Of a stretch of DNA of 64,000 bases, positions 16,981 to 24,944 are shown one piece after another. The DNA comes from Chloroflexaceae bacterium (GTDB taxonomy: Bacteria; Chloroflexota; Chloroflexia; Chloroflexales; Chloroflexaceae): positions 20,534 to 84,533 of the forward strand of contig JAAUTZ010000006.1 in assembly GCA_012031225.1 (NCBI GenBank), given 5' to 3'. The first letter of the stretch is position 1, and each line of letters begins with the position of its first letter. The notes beneath the pieces are model-generated. The model saw nothing but the letters and a program-made list of their open reading frames with translations, made no database searches and had not been told where the DNA came from. Made by a program: the position numbers and the translations under genes.

Positions 16981-19900
16981 ATGACTGTTGTTGAACCGCC
17001 TGTTGCGCCCCCGCCCGCACTCGATGAGCGTGAGCTTGCCCGCCGTGCCGTCGAGCTAGCGGCAGACCTGCTGCACCGCGCCAACGATCTGCAAACCCCG
17101 CAAGAGTATCGCCAAGCCCGCAAAATTGCCCGCATGATGGAAGACCCCAATGGCAAAGCCCTCACCATCGCCCTCTCCGATCAAGTCTTTCGTAGCCACC
17201 GCCACGCCCGCATCGCCGATCAGCTGGAACACCTGCTGCGCGGCTATGGCGTGCCCACCTACATGGCGCAGTGGGAGCAGGGCGCACTATGGACTGGCGG
17301 CGCACTTGGCAAATACCTGCCCGACATGGTTGTGCCGCCCTTTGCCAGCCGCCTGCGCCAAGAAACGCGCTCGGTGATCCTGCCCGGCGAAGAGCGCGAG
17401 CTGCGGGCCTATCTCAAGCAACGCCGCGCCACAGGCACCCGCCTGAACCTCAACCAGCTCGGCGAGGCGATCCTCGGTGAAGGCGAAGCCCGCCGCCGCC
17501 TCGATGCCTACCTCACCCTGCTGGCCCGCGAGGATGTCGAATACATCTCGGTCAAGCTCTCCTCCGTCTTCAGCCAGATCAACTTGATCGCCTACGACCA
17601 TACCCTCACGCTCGTCAAGGAACGCCTGCGCGAACTCTACCGCACCGCCTTGCAGCACACCTTTCGCCAGCCGGACGGCAGCCGCACCCCCAAATTCATC
17701 AACCTCGATATGGAAGAGTACCGCGACCTGCACTTCACCGTGCAGGCCTTCCGCGAGGTGCTGGACGAGCCGGAGTTTACGCGCCTACGGGCCGGCTTGG
17801 TGCTGCAAGCCTACCTGCCCGACTCCTTCCATGTGCAGCAAGAGCTGACCGCGTGGGCCCAAGAGCGTGTCGCACGCGGCGGCGCACCGATCAAGATCCG
17901 CATTGTCAAGGGCGCGAATCTAGCGATGGAGCAGGTCGAAGCGGCGATGCACGATTGGCCCCAAGCCCCCTACACCAGCAAGCTCGAAGTGGATGCCAAC
18001 TTCAAGCGCATGGTCGTGTATGGCTGCAATCCGGCGTGGGTGGCTGCCGTCAACTTAGGCGTTGCCAGCCACAACCTGTTCGACATTGGCTATGCAATCC
18101 TTGTGCGTGAACACTATGGCGTAGAAGCATACGTCGAATTTGAGATGCTCGAAGGCATGGCCAATCACCAATCGCGGGCGGTGCAAGAGCGGGCCGGTGG
18201 CTTGCTGCTGTATGCCCCCGTCGTCAAGGAAGAAGATTTCCACAGTGCGATTGCCTACCTCGTGCGGCGGCTCGATGAGAACACGGCTGAGGAGAACTTC
18301 CTGCACGACCTGTTCGGCTTGCAGCCCGGCACGGACACATGGGAAAAGCAGCGCAAACGCTTTCTGGTGGCGTGCGAGCTACGCGACAAAGTCCGCACCA
18401 CGCCGCGCCGCACCCAAGATCGGCGGCTGGAAGAGGATGCCGGCGAGCCGGACATGCCCGCCCTGCGCGAAGCTCCCTTCCGCAATGTGGCCGACACCGA
18501 TTGGGCCTTGCCCGCCAACCAAGCGTGGGTGCGCGACATCCTCAGCCGGTGGCGCACCCGTGCCCCCGAACTGATCCCGCTCCAGATCGGCGGCGACCTG
18601 ATAAGCACCAGCTACCCCGGCGAAGGGATAGACCCCTCGCGCCCGAATGTGGTTGCTTATCGCTACGCCCTCGCCGACCACGCCCAGATCAACCGGGCCC
18701 TCGATGCTGCTGTGCAAGCCCTCGCCGATTGGTCTGCCCGCCCGCTTGCCGAACGCCGGGACCTGCTGATCCGCGCCGGCTACGAGCTACAACGCAATCG
18801 CGGCGACCTGCTCGGAGCCATGATCCTCGATGGCGGCAAAGCCATTCCCGAAGCCGATGCGGAAGTCTCCGAAGCGATAGACTTTGCCAACTACTACGCC
18901 CGCACCTTCGATACGCTCGCCGAAGAACTGCACGATTGTCGTTCGCAGCCGCTCGGTGTCATCGTCATTACCCCCCCATGGAACTTCCCGCTGGCCATCC
19001 CGTGCGGGGGCGTGCTAGCCGCCCTCATCGCTGGCAACACCGTAATCCTCAAGCCCGCCCCCGAAGCAACGCTGGTTGGCTGGCATCTCGCGCAGACGCT
19101 GTGGGCCGCCGGCATTCCGCGTGCGGTGCTGCAATTTGTGCCCGCCCCCGACAATGAGATCGGGCAAGCCCTCGTCACCGATGATCGCGTCGGCGGGGTA
19201 ATCTTGACCGGCTCGCGGGCAACCGCGTTGATGTTTCAAGGCTGGAAGCCGGACTTGCGCCTCTTTGCCGAGACGAGCGGCAAGAACAGCCTCATTATCA
19301 CGGGGCTTGCCGATCACGATCAAGCGATCAAAGACCTCGTGCGTTCGGCGTTCGGGCACAACGGGCAGAAGTGTTCCGCCGCCAGCCTTGCCGTGTTGGA
19401 AGCCGAAGTCTACGATAGCCCCGCCTTTCGCCGCCAACTTGCCGATGCCGCCGCTAGCCTCACCGTCGGGAGCGCGTGGGATCCCGCCAGCAAAGTTACG
19501 CCCCTGACGCAAGTGCCCAGCGACAACTTGCGCCGCGCCTTAACCAGCCTCGACACCGGCGAGACGTGGCTCCTAGAACCGCACCAGATCGGTGACAACC
19601 CGCGCCTGTGGTCGCCGGGCATCAAAATCGGGGTGCAGCGCGGTTCGTTCTTCCACCAGACCGAATGCTTTGGGCCCGTGCTTGGGCTGATGCGGGCGGA
19701 TGATCTGGCAGAAGCGGTAGAGCTTGCCAACGATACCCACTTCGGCTTGACGGGCGGCATTCATAGCCTTGATGACCGCGAGATTGCCTACTGGCAAGAG
19801 CGGGTCGAGCTTGGCAATGCCTACATCAATCGCCACATTACGGGGGCAATTGTGCAACGCCAACCCTTTGGCGGCTGGAAAGGCTCGGTGTTTGGCCCCG

Positions 19901-20568
19901 GCGCAAAAGCCGGTGGACCCAACTACGTGCTGCAACTGCTACACTGGGATCAGGAAGGCGTGCCCGCCCAACAAGCCGTGCCCGCGCCCACCGTCCAATC
20001 GCTGCTGGTACGCTATCAGGCCCTGCTGCCCACCGCCCAACAGACGTTGCTACAGGCCAGTGCGGGCAGCTATGCCCACGCATGGGCCACCCATTTCAGC
20101 CAAGCCCATGACGTAACCGGGCTGTATTGCGAGGCGAACATCTTCCGCTACCGCCCGTGTCGCGGGGTGCTACTCCGTGCAACCACCCACACCGAACTGG
20201 TCAATATCTGTCAGGTAGCCCTTGCCGCCCGCACCGGCGGCGTGCCCCTCACGATCAGCTTGCCGCCCACCGCTCCGGCGGCGTGGCAACACCTCGCCGA
20301 AGCAGGCGCAGTTGAGGTCATCATTGAGGATGAAATGCTCCTTGTGACCCGCCTGCAAGAGGGCGGCAGCAGGGCCTATGAGCGGCTCCGCACGCCCGGC
20401 AGCCCATCGGCAGTGCTGCGCCGCGCCGCCCAATTCGCCAACCTTGCCGTGCTGGAGGGACCCGTGCTCGCAAATGGGCGGCTCGAACTCCGCACCTTCT
20501 TGCGCGAGCAGGCCATCTCGCAGACTTTGCACCGCTACGGCAACATCCTGCCCACCCCGCAAGCGTAA
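16981..20568 (+). CDS. putA: Bifunctional proline dehydrogenase / L-glutamate-gamma-semialdehyde dehydrogenase
   Basis: A 1,195-residue enzyme oxidising proline to glutamate in two steps. The N-terminal half is an FAD-dependent PRODH barrel (about residues 90-450, with KLSSVFSQINL, VLQAYLPDS and RIVKGANLAMEQ). The C-terminal half is an NAD-dependent aldehyde dehydrogenase: VIVITPPWNFPLAIPCGG, general base Glu764 in FAETSGKNS and nucleophile Cys798 in GHNGQKCSAAS. A tail of about 190 residues follows. There is no N-terminal ribbon-helix-helix domain, so it should not be an autorepressor like E. coli PutA. ATG 16981 is preferred over GTG 16972, because GGGAG sits nine bases before the ATG and abuts the GTG. 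A possible extended -10 (TGC then TACCAT) lies at 16903-16911. Confidence 0.95.
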   Translation: MTVVEPPVAPPPALDERELARRAVELAADLLHRANDLQTPQEYRQARKIARMMEDPNGKALTIALSDQVFRSHRHARIADQLEHLLRGYGVPTYMAQWEQGALWTGGALGKYLPDMVVPPFASRLRQETRSVILPGEERELRAYLKQRRATGTRLNLNQLGEAILGEGEARRRLDAYLTLLAREDVEYISVKLSSVFSQINLIAYDHTLTLVKERLRELYRTALQHTFRQPDGSRTPKFINLDMEEYRDLHFTVQAFREVLDEPEFTRLRAGLVLQAYLPDSFHVQQELTAWAQERVARGGAPIKIRIVKGANLAMEQVEAAMHDWPQAPYTSKLEVDANFKRMVVYGCNPAWVAAVNLGVASHNLFDIGYAILVREHYGVEAYVEFEMLEGMANHQSRAVQERAGGLLLYAPVVKEEDFHSAIAYLVRRLDENTAEENFLHDLFGLQPGTDTWEKQRKRFLVACELRDKVRTTPRRTQDRRLEEDAGEPDMPALREAPFRNVADTDWALPANQAWVRDILSRWRTRAPELIPLQIGGDLISTSYPGEGIDPSRPNVVAYRYALADHAQINRALDAAVQALADWSARPLAERRDLLIRAGYELQRNRGDLLGAMILDGGKAIPEADAEVSEAIDFANYYARTFDTLAEELHDCRSQPLGVIVITPPWNFPLAIPCGGVLAALIAGNTVILKPAPEATLVGWHLAQTLWAAGIPRAVLQFVPAPDNEIGQALVTDDRVGGVILTGSRATALMFQGWKPDLRLFAETSGKNSLIITGLADHDQAIKDLVRSAFGHNGQKCSAASLAVLEAEVYDSPAFRRQLADAAASLTVGSAWDPASKVTPLTQVPSDNLRRALTSLDTGETWLLEPHQIGDNPRLWSPGIKIGVQRGSFFHQTECFGPVLGLMRADDLAEAVELANDTHFGLTGGIHSLDDREIAYWQERVELGNAYINRHITGAIVQRQPFGGWKGSVFGPGAKAGGPNYVLQLLHWDQEGVPAQQAVPAPTVQSLLVRYQALLPTAQQTLLQASAGSYAHAWATHFSQAHDVTGLYCEANIFRYRPCRGVLLRATTHTELVNICQVALAARTGGVPLTISLPPTAPAAWQHLAEAGAVEVIIEDEMLLVTRLQEGGSRAYERLRTPGSPSAVLRRAAQFANLAVLEGPVLANGRLELRTFLREQAISQTLHRYGNILPTPQA

Positions 20569-20650
20569 GCACGCGGCGAGGGGATGAATGCCTTGTCAAT
20601 AGTCGTGTTTAATTGGTTTAAGCCTGTACCAGAAAGAGGTGTACCCACCC

Positions 20651-21400
20651 ATGACCCAAAAACTCACCGCGAGCGTTGCCCTGATCACGGGGGCATCATC
20701 CGGGATCGGAGCGGCCACTGCGCTTGCCCTCGCCGCAGAAGGAGCCGCCGTTGCGCTGCTGGCCCGCCGTGCCGAGCGGCTAGACACCCTCGCCGAACAG
20801 ATCAGCGCAGCAGGCGGCACCGCACTCGCAATCCCCACCGATGTCACCGACGAACGCCAAGCCCGTGCCGCCGTTCAGCAAACGTTCGAGACGTGGGGGT
20901 GCGTGGATATTCTCGTCAACAATGCGGGCGTAATGTACAACAGCCCGATTGATGGCGCAGATACTAACGAGTGGCGGCGCATGGTAGACCTGAATATTAT
21001 GGGCGTGCTGTATATGACCCACGCCACCCTACCGATTATGAAGCAGCAGCAGCGCGGGCACATCGTCAATGTATCTTCGGTGGCCGGGCGACTCGCCTTT
21101 GCCAATGCGGCCGTGTACAATGCCACCAAGTGGGGCGTGGTTGGCTTCTCCGAAGCGTTGCGGCAGGAATCGTTTGGGCACGGCATCCGCACCACCATCA
21201 TTGAACCGGGCCTCACTGAAACCGAGCTGTTCGATCACATCACCCACACCGCCACCCGCGAGGCCTTCCTGAAGCGCGTGCAGGCCATGCAATCCTTGCG
21301 CGGCGAAGATATTGCCAATGCGATCCTGTATGCCGTGACGCAGCCCGCGCACGTCAACGTGAATGAGATCCTGATCCGCCCGACGGGGCAGGATCGCTAG
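20651..21400 (+). CDS. SDR family NAD(P)-dependent oxidoreductase
   Basis: A 249-residue classical short-chain dehydrogenase. The cofactor motif TGASSGIG is at about residues 14-21, NNAG is at about 93-96, and the catalytic Ser (NVSSVAG) and YNATK follow. The sequence around LVNNAGVMYNSPI and GLTETELFDHI is closest to the YdfG/serine-dehydrogenase-like subgroup, but the substrate cannot be assigned. ATG 20651 has AGAGG about 11 bases upstream; a GTG at 20639 overlaps that site. It follows the proline oxidation gene by 82 bases. Confidence 0.92.
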   Translation: MTQKLTASVALITGASSGIGAATALALAAEGAAVALLARRAERLDTLAEQISAAGGTALAIPTDVTDERQARAAVQQTFETWGCVDILVNNAGVMYNSPIDGADTNEWRRMVDLNIMGVLYMTHATLPIMKQQQRGHIVNVSSVAGRLAFANAAVYNATKWGVVGFSEALRQESFGHGIRTTIIEPGLTETELFDHITHTATREAFLKRVQAMQSLRGEDIANAILYAVTQPAHVNVNEILIRPTGQDR

Positions 21401-21523
21401 GGCTTGCCCCTGACTCCCTGCCACCCGAAATACGGTATACTACGCATAGGCGCGGCTGCCATCTGCTGGGGCGCTCCCCCAATTCAGAATGGGTGGCCGT
21501 TTGTTGTGTATCAAGAGGAGCGC

Positions 21524-22465
21524 ATGAACCAGACAACCACATCCGCAACATCCCCCAAGCAAGCGCGTGCGCTGCACGAGTTTTTCCAATTTGAGTGTTC
21601 GCACCGCTACGCCCTTGCTGCACTCGGCGCGGCCACGCTCAGTGCGCTAGCCATTCGGGTAGGCGGGCTGCCTGCGGCGGCAGCCATTGCCGCAACGGGT
21701 GCAGCCGGTGTCGCCTACACCATCCTGATCGAACCGGCCATGCCCGTACTCGAACGCATCACGCTGCGGGTGCCCGATCTGCCGCCCGCCCTCGATGGGC
21801 TACGCATCGGGCAGCTCAGCGATCTGCATCTCGGCGTGCTGCACACCACTGCCAATACGCGCTGGGGCGTGCGCCAGATGCTCCGTGAACAGCCAGACCT
21901 GATCGTGATTACGGGTGATTTTGTGACCCTGCCGCAAGCCATCCCCACGATTGGCCCGCTGCTCCAGCCCTTGCACGCACCGCTCGGCATCTACGCCATC
22001 ACGGGCAACCATGATTACTGGGAAGGGGTGGCCGAGATTACCGCCGCAGTGACCCAGCTCGGCATCACCATGCTGTTCAACGAGAACCGCCGCCTGACGT
22101 GGCGGGGAGCCGACTTCTGGCTGGCTGGCACGGATGATATGTGGTATGGCGCACCCGATCTGGAGGCGACCCTCGCGGGCATTCCAGCCGGCGCACCGAC
22201 GATCCTGCTGGCCCACGAACCGGACTTCGCGGGCGAGGCGGCGCGGCGCGGCGTAACCGTGCAGCTATCGGGGCACACGCACGGCGGGCAGATCCGCCTG
22301 CCGCTGCTGGGCACGCTCTGCCTGCCGCGCATGGGGCTATACTTTGCGGGGGGCTACTTTGCGGTAGCAGGCATGCACCTGTACGTCTCACGCGGGCTAG
22401 GCGGCATACCGGTGCGCTTCAACTGTCGCCCCGAATCGGCCATCATCACCCTGCGGCAGGGCTAG
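21524..22465 (+). CDS. Membrane-anchored metallophosphoesterase
   Basis: A 313-residue calcineurin-like phosphoesterase of the YkuE/YaeI type. Residues about 25-75 contain two hydrophobic segments (YALAALGAATLSALAI, AAAIAATGAAGVAYTILI) that should anchor it. The metal-binding motifs then follow in order: SDLHLG, ITGDFV, ITGNHDYW, LAHEPDF and SGHTHGGQ. Relatives hydrolyse UDP-2,3-diacylglucosamine or similar phospholipid-linked phosphoesters; the actual substrate is unknown. ATG 21524 has AGAGGAG upstream. The TAG stop shares the palindrome CTAG with the stop of the convergent PII-like gene. Confidence 0.9.
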   Translation: MNQTTTSATSPKQARALHEFFQFECSHRYALAALGAATLSALAIRVGGLPAAAAIAATGAAGVAYTILIEPAMPVLERITLRVPDLPPALDGLRIGQLSDLHLGVLHTTANTRWGVRQMLREQPDLIVITGDFVTLPQAIPTIGPLLQPLHAPLGIYAITGNHDYWEGVAEITAAVTQLGITMLFNENRRLTWRGADFWLAGTDDMWYGAPDLEATLAGIPAGAPTILLAHEPDFAGEAARRGVTVQLSGHTHGGQIRLPLLGTLCLPRMGLYFAGGYFAVAGMHLYVSRGLGGIPVRFNCRPESAIITLRQG

Positions 22466-22758
22466 AGGAACTTTGTGCCGCGCACCACATCTACCAGCGT
22501 GCGGTAGACAATCACCGCAAAGTGCTCGAAGTAGGTATCTGAAAGCCGCTCCACAATGCGCTCGGCAACATCCGGTGCAACCAGCGTCTCAATCTTAACA
22601 TTGTTGCCCTGCCACGTACTGGCCCGGATGCCGCGGGTGCCCTCGCCGTAGACTTCCGTCAAGGTGAAGCCATTTGCGCCCGCCTTGCGAATATCATCAA
22701 GGATCCGTTCGCGCAGCACATGCTCCGTAATGATCGTCACCAGCATCAGCTGTTGCAT
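22462..22758 (-). CDS. PII-like signalling protein (SbtB/DUF190-type GlnB fold)
   Basis: A 98-residue small trimeric-type PII homologue. Recognisable segments are LMLVTIITEHVLRERILDDI, the G-rich stretch GANGFTLTEVYGEGTRGIR, NVKIETLVAPDVAERI and YFEHFAVIVYRTLVDVVRG. The order resembles SbtB-like carbon-sensing PII proteins more than GlnB/GlnK: there is no T-loop tyrosine motif (YRGAEY), so uridylylation is unlikely. ATG 22758 is nine bases from AGGAGG; ATG 22764 is too close to it. It stands alone, tail to tail with the phosphoesterase gene (4-base stop overlap), with no bicarbonate or ammonium transporter beside it. Ligand and partner are unknown. Confidence 0.8.
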   Translation of the reverse strand: MQQLMLVTIITEHVLRERILDDIRKAGANGFTLTEVYGEGTRGIRASTWQGNNVKIETLVAPDVAERIVERLSDTYFEHFAVIVYRTLVDVVRGTKFL

Positions 22759-22831
22759 TGGCATGCCCTCCTCATTGGCTCACAGCGGTGGGCGTACCCC
22801 CGCCTAATATCATTCTACCATGCTACCACGC

Positions 22832-22860
22832 TTGACGTTTTCCTCTGAGAATGCTACAAT
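22832..22860 (+). promoter_or_regulatory. Sigma-70 promoter of the lysine cluster
   Basis: The -35 is TTGACG (22832-22837), the spacer 17 bp and the -10 TACAAT (22855-22860), preceded by TGC, which makes an extended -10. Transcription should begin near 22867, leaving about 250 bases of leader before lysT. Confidence 0.8.
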
Positions 22861-22917
22861 CCCGAATTGGAACATAATATTACGTGTTATGTACGATTGT
22901 ACGTGAGCGATATACAC

Positions 22918-22983
22918 ATGATACCTACTCGCCTCAAGCAGAGCAAAAAACATTACCAAGCAGTGGATCCTGCTGGTCGGTAA
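22918..22983 (+). CDS. Candidate lysine-rich leader peptide (21 aa) of an attenuator
   Basis: A short frame ATG 22918 to TAA 22981-22983 encodes 21 residues: MIPTRLKQSKK, then HYQAVDPAGR. Three of its first 11 codons are Lys, two of them tandem AAA (22945-22950), which is what a leader peptide sensing Lys-tRNA supply should look like. The binding site is weak (GTGAG about 13 bases upstream). The stop lies 35 bases before the 5' arm of a terminator-like hairpin. Leader-peptide attenuation of lysine genes is, to my knowledge, reported for the homologous Thermus cluster. Assignment here is inference from position and codon content. Confidence 0.6.
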   Translation: MIPTRLKQSKKHYQAVDPAGR

Positions 22984-23048
22984 CCTGTGCCCTTGCGCGA
23001 GTTGATTTGGCTGACACGGCTCCACCAGACCTTGATCGGTGGAGCTTT
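22953..23048 (+). promoter_or_regulatory. Candidate attenuator: antiterminator and terminator hairpins
   Basis: Nested stems 22953-22957/22979-22983 and 22959-22963/22970-22974 overlap the end of the leader peptide. A perfect 8-bp stem 23019-23026/23038-23045 (GCTCCACC and complement, 11-base loop) followed by TTT is the terminator-like element. Bases 22963-22970 (GTGGATCC) can pair, with one mismatch, to 23018-23025 (GGCTCCAC), which would sequester the terminator's 5' arm. A ribosome stalled at the tandem Lys codons would leave 22963 onward free. The U tract is short, so termination may be partial. Confidence 0.55.
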
Positions 23049-23114
23049 GCTGTGTGTGCGCGTTAGGATGCACACTATCACAAACGCTACAAAGCAGAGA
23101 GAAGGAGCGTGTTC

Positions 23115-24365
23115 ATGCCGCAGACCCTTGCAGAACAGATCCTGAGCCACGCCGCCGGGCGCACCGTGCAAGCCGGTGAGGTTGTAACCGTGCGCGTAGA
23201 TCTGGCGATGATCCACGATAGCCTCGCGCCCGGCATCATCCGCCTGCTGCACGAAGATTTAGGAGCCGAGCGGGTGTGGGATGTAGATAAGGTCGCCGTC
23301 GTGATAGACCATGTCGCCCCCGCCGCAACCGTGCAGACGGCCACCCACCAAGCCAATACGCGCAAGTGGGTGCGCGAGCAGAATATTACCCACCTGTTCG
23401 ATGTGGGGCGCGGTATCTCGCATCAGGTATTGGTTGAAGAACGCCTCGCCCGGCCCGGCATGATCGTCGCTGGCAGCGATAGCCACAGCACCGGCTACGG
23501 CGCAGTTGGCGCATTTGGCACGGGCATGGGATCTACCGATATGGCCCTGATCCTCGCCACGGGACGCACATGGATGCGTGTGCCAGAGACGGTGCGCGTG
23601 CTGGCGCGTGGGCAGTTTCGGCCCGGCGTGAGTGCCAAAGACTTGGGCCTGTATGCCGCCCGCGTCCTCCGGGCCGATGGCGCAACCTATGCCTCGGTCG
23701 AGTGGCACGGCGTAGACTTCCTGAGTGTCGGGGATCGGATGACCCTCGCTACCCTCTCGATTGAAGTAGGCGGCAAGGCCGGCATCGTGCCGCCCACGGG
23801 CGCACCCGCCGCCGATTTGGACGTGCCCGCGTGGCTGCGCGTGGAAGACGGCCCAACCTACCTCCGCACCGTTGAGGTGGATCTGGATACGCTTGAGCCA
23901 CAGATCAGCATGCCACCCTTTGTAGATAACGTCGCCGACCTGCGCGATGTCGGCAAGGTCGCCGTAGATGTCGTCTATCTTGGGACGTGTACCAATGGTC
24001 GCTACGAAGATATGGCTGCCGCCGCGCAGATCCTACGGGGGCGCACCATCGCCAAAGGCACGCGCATGATCGTGGTTCCCGCCAGTAGCGAATCGCTCCA
24101 ACGCGCAACCAGCGATGGCACACTCACAACCCTGCTGGCTGCTGGCGCAACGATTGGCACGCCCGGCTGTGGCGCATGCATCGGGCGGCATATGGGCGTA
24201 CTCGCGCCGGGCGAGGTGTGTGTCTTCACCGGCAATCGCAATTTTCGCGGGCGCATGGGCAGCCCCGATGCCCAGATTTACCTGACCTCACCCGAAGTTG
24301 CCGCCGCCACCGCGCTGACTGGCTACATCACCCATCCGCAAGACGTGATGGCCGAAGGAGAATGA
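23115..24365 (+). CDS. lysT: Homoaconitase large subunit (lysine biosynthesis)
   Basis: A 416-residue aconitase-superfamily subunit; with LysU it converts homocitrate to homoisocitrate through an [4Fe-4S] cluster. The signature GSDSHSTGYGAVGAFGTGMG is present, and three candidate cluster cysteines lie in YLGTCTNGR and GTPGCGACIG. Length and small-subunit partner match the bacterial LeuC/LysT class. The homoaconitase rather than isopropylmalate assignment rests on the following lysine genes. ATG 23115 lies eight bases after GGAG; GTG 23109 is too close to it. It is the first structural gene behind the attenuator-like leader. Confidence 0.88.
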   Translation: MPQTLAEQILSHAAGRTVQAGEVVTVRVDLAMIHDSLAPGIIRLLHEDLGAERVWDVDKVAVVIDHVAPAATVQTATHQANTRKWVREQNITHLFDVGRGISHQVLVEERLARPGMIVAGSDSHSTGYGAVGAFGTGMGSTDMALILATGRTWMRVPETVRVLARGQFRPGVSAKDLGLYAARVLRADGATYASVEWHGVDFLSVGDRMTLATLSIEVGGKAGIVPPTGAPAADLDVPAWLRVEDGPTYLRTVEVDLDTLEPQISMPPFVDNVADLRDVGKVAVDVVYLGTCTNGRYEDMAAAAQILRGRTIAKGTRMIVVPASSESLQRATSDGTLTTLLAAGATIGTPGCGACIGRHMGVLAPGEVCVFTGNRNFRGRMGSPDAQIYLTSPEVAAATALTGYITHPQDVMAEGE

Positions 24366-24369
24366 TTAT

Positions 24370-24870
24370 ATGGCTCGCATCTGGAAATTTGGCAGCGATG
24401 TGAATACCGATCAGATTGTACCCGGACGGTATGCCCCCTACATGCTCAAGAACGAAGACGACCTGCGTAAGTACCCCTTTGTCGAAGCCCGCCCCGACTT
24501 CGCCCCGAATGTACAGCCCGGCGATATTCTGGTGGGCGGCAACAACTTCGGCTGCGGCAGTTCCCGCGAGTACGCCCCACTTGCGCTCAAGATGGTAGGC
24601 GTGGGGGCAATCATTGCGCCCCTGTTTGCGCGGATTTTCTTTCGCAATGCGCTGAACTTGGGCATTCCCCTGTTCACCGTTGACCTGACCGAGCAGCTAC
24701 AAGATGGACAACAGGTGCAGCTTGATCTTGCAACAGGCTTGCTCACCACCGATCCGGGCGAGCAGATCCAGCTCCCGGAGCCATCCCTGTTTATGCGCGA
24801 GGTGTGGCAAGCAGGCGGGATCGTGCCCTTCTATCGCCAGTATGGCCGCTTTCCGGGCGAAGCCGCGTAG
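24370..24870 (+). CDS. lysU: Homoaconitase small subunit
   Basis: A 166-residue swivelling domain protein completing the homoaconitase heterodimer. It opens with WKFGSDVNTDQIVPGRY, has the signature GGNNFGCGSSREYAP and the segment VGAIIAPLFARIFFRNALN typical of the LeuD/LysU family. ATG 24370 is four bases after the lysT stop, with GGAG inside the end of lysT, so the two are translationally linked. It is separated by 74 bases from the homoisocitrate dehydrogenase gene. Confidence 0.9.
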   Translation: MARIWKFGSDVNTDQIVPGRYAPYMLKNEDDLRKYPFVEARPDFAPNVQPGDILVGGNNFGCGSSREYAPLALKMVGVGAIIAPLFARIFFRNALNLGIPLFTVDLTEQLQDGQQVQLDLATGLLTTDPGEQIQLPEPSLFMREVWQAGGIVPFYRQYGRFPGEAA

Positions 24871-24944
24871 GGCAAGGGTATAGGCAGTTACGCCGTGGGT
24901 ACGCACGCTCCTCAGAGCGGTAACGGAACAGGGAGGCGATAGCG

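Larger units (their letters stand above)
22759..23114. other. Regulatory intergenic region upstream of the lysine cluster
   Basis: About 355 bases between the minus-strand PII-like gene and lysT. On the plus strand it holds, in order: a consensus-like promoter, a short leader peptide ORF with Lys codons, nested hairpins, a terminator-like hairpin, a further hairpin (arms 23054-23059 and 23070-23075) and the lysT ribosome binding site GAAGGAG. Two GTAC palindromes (22891-22894, 22899-22902) lie in the early transcribed part and could be operator-like. I do not see the conserved core of the lysine riboswitch or of a T-box. Confidence 0.7.

Noticed and set aside
20639-20650. GTG 20639 as SDR start, and GTG 16972 as putA start.
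   Set aside because: Both overlap or abut the purine-rich binding site; the following ATG codons have proper spacing.
22889-22906. Alternative mini-ORF ATG 22890 with five codons in the leader.
   Set aside because: It has no Lys codons, no binding site, and no relation to the downstream hairpins; the 21-codon ORF at 22918 is the better leader peptide.
22861-23100. Lysine riboswitch or T-box in the lysT leader.
   Set aside because: No conserved lysine-riboswitch core and no T-box sequence (AGGGTGGNACCGCG type) or specifier loop is recognisable. The Lys-codon ORF plus hairpins explains the leader better.
22765-23114. tRNA gene suggested by the nested stems at 22953-22983.
   Set aside because: No acceptor stem, T-loop (GTTCGA) or anticodon arm of correct geometry can be drawn.
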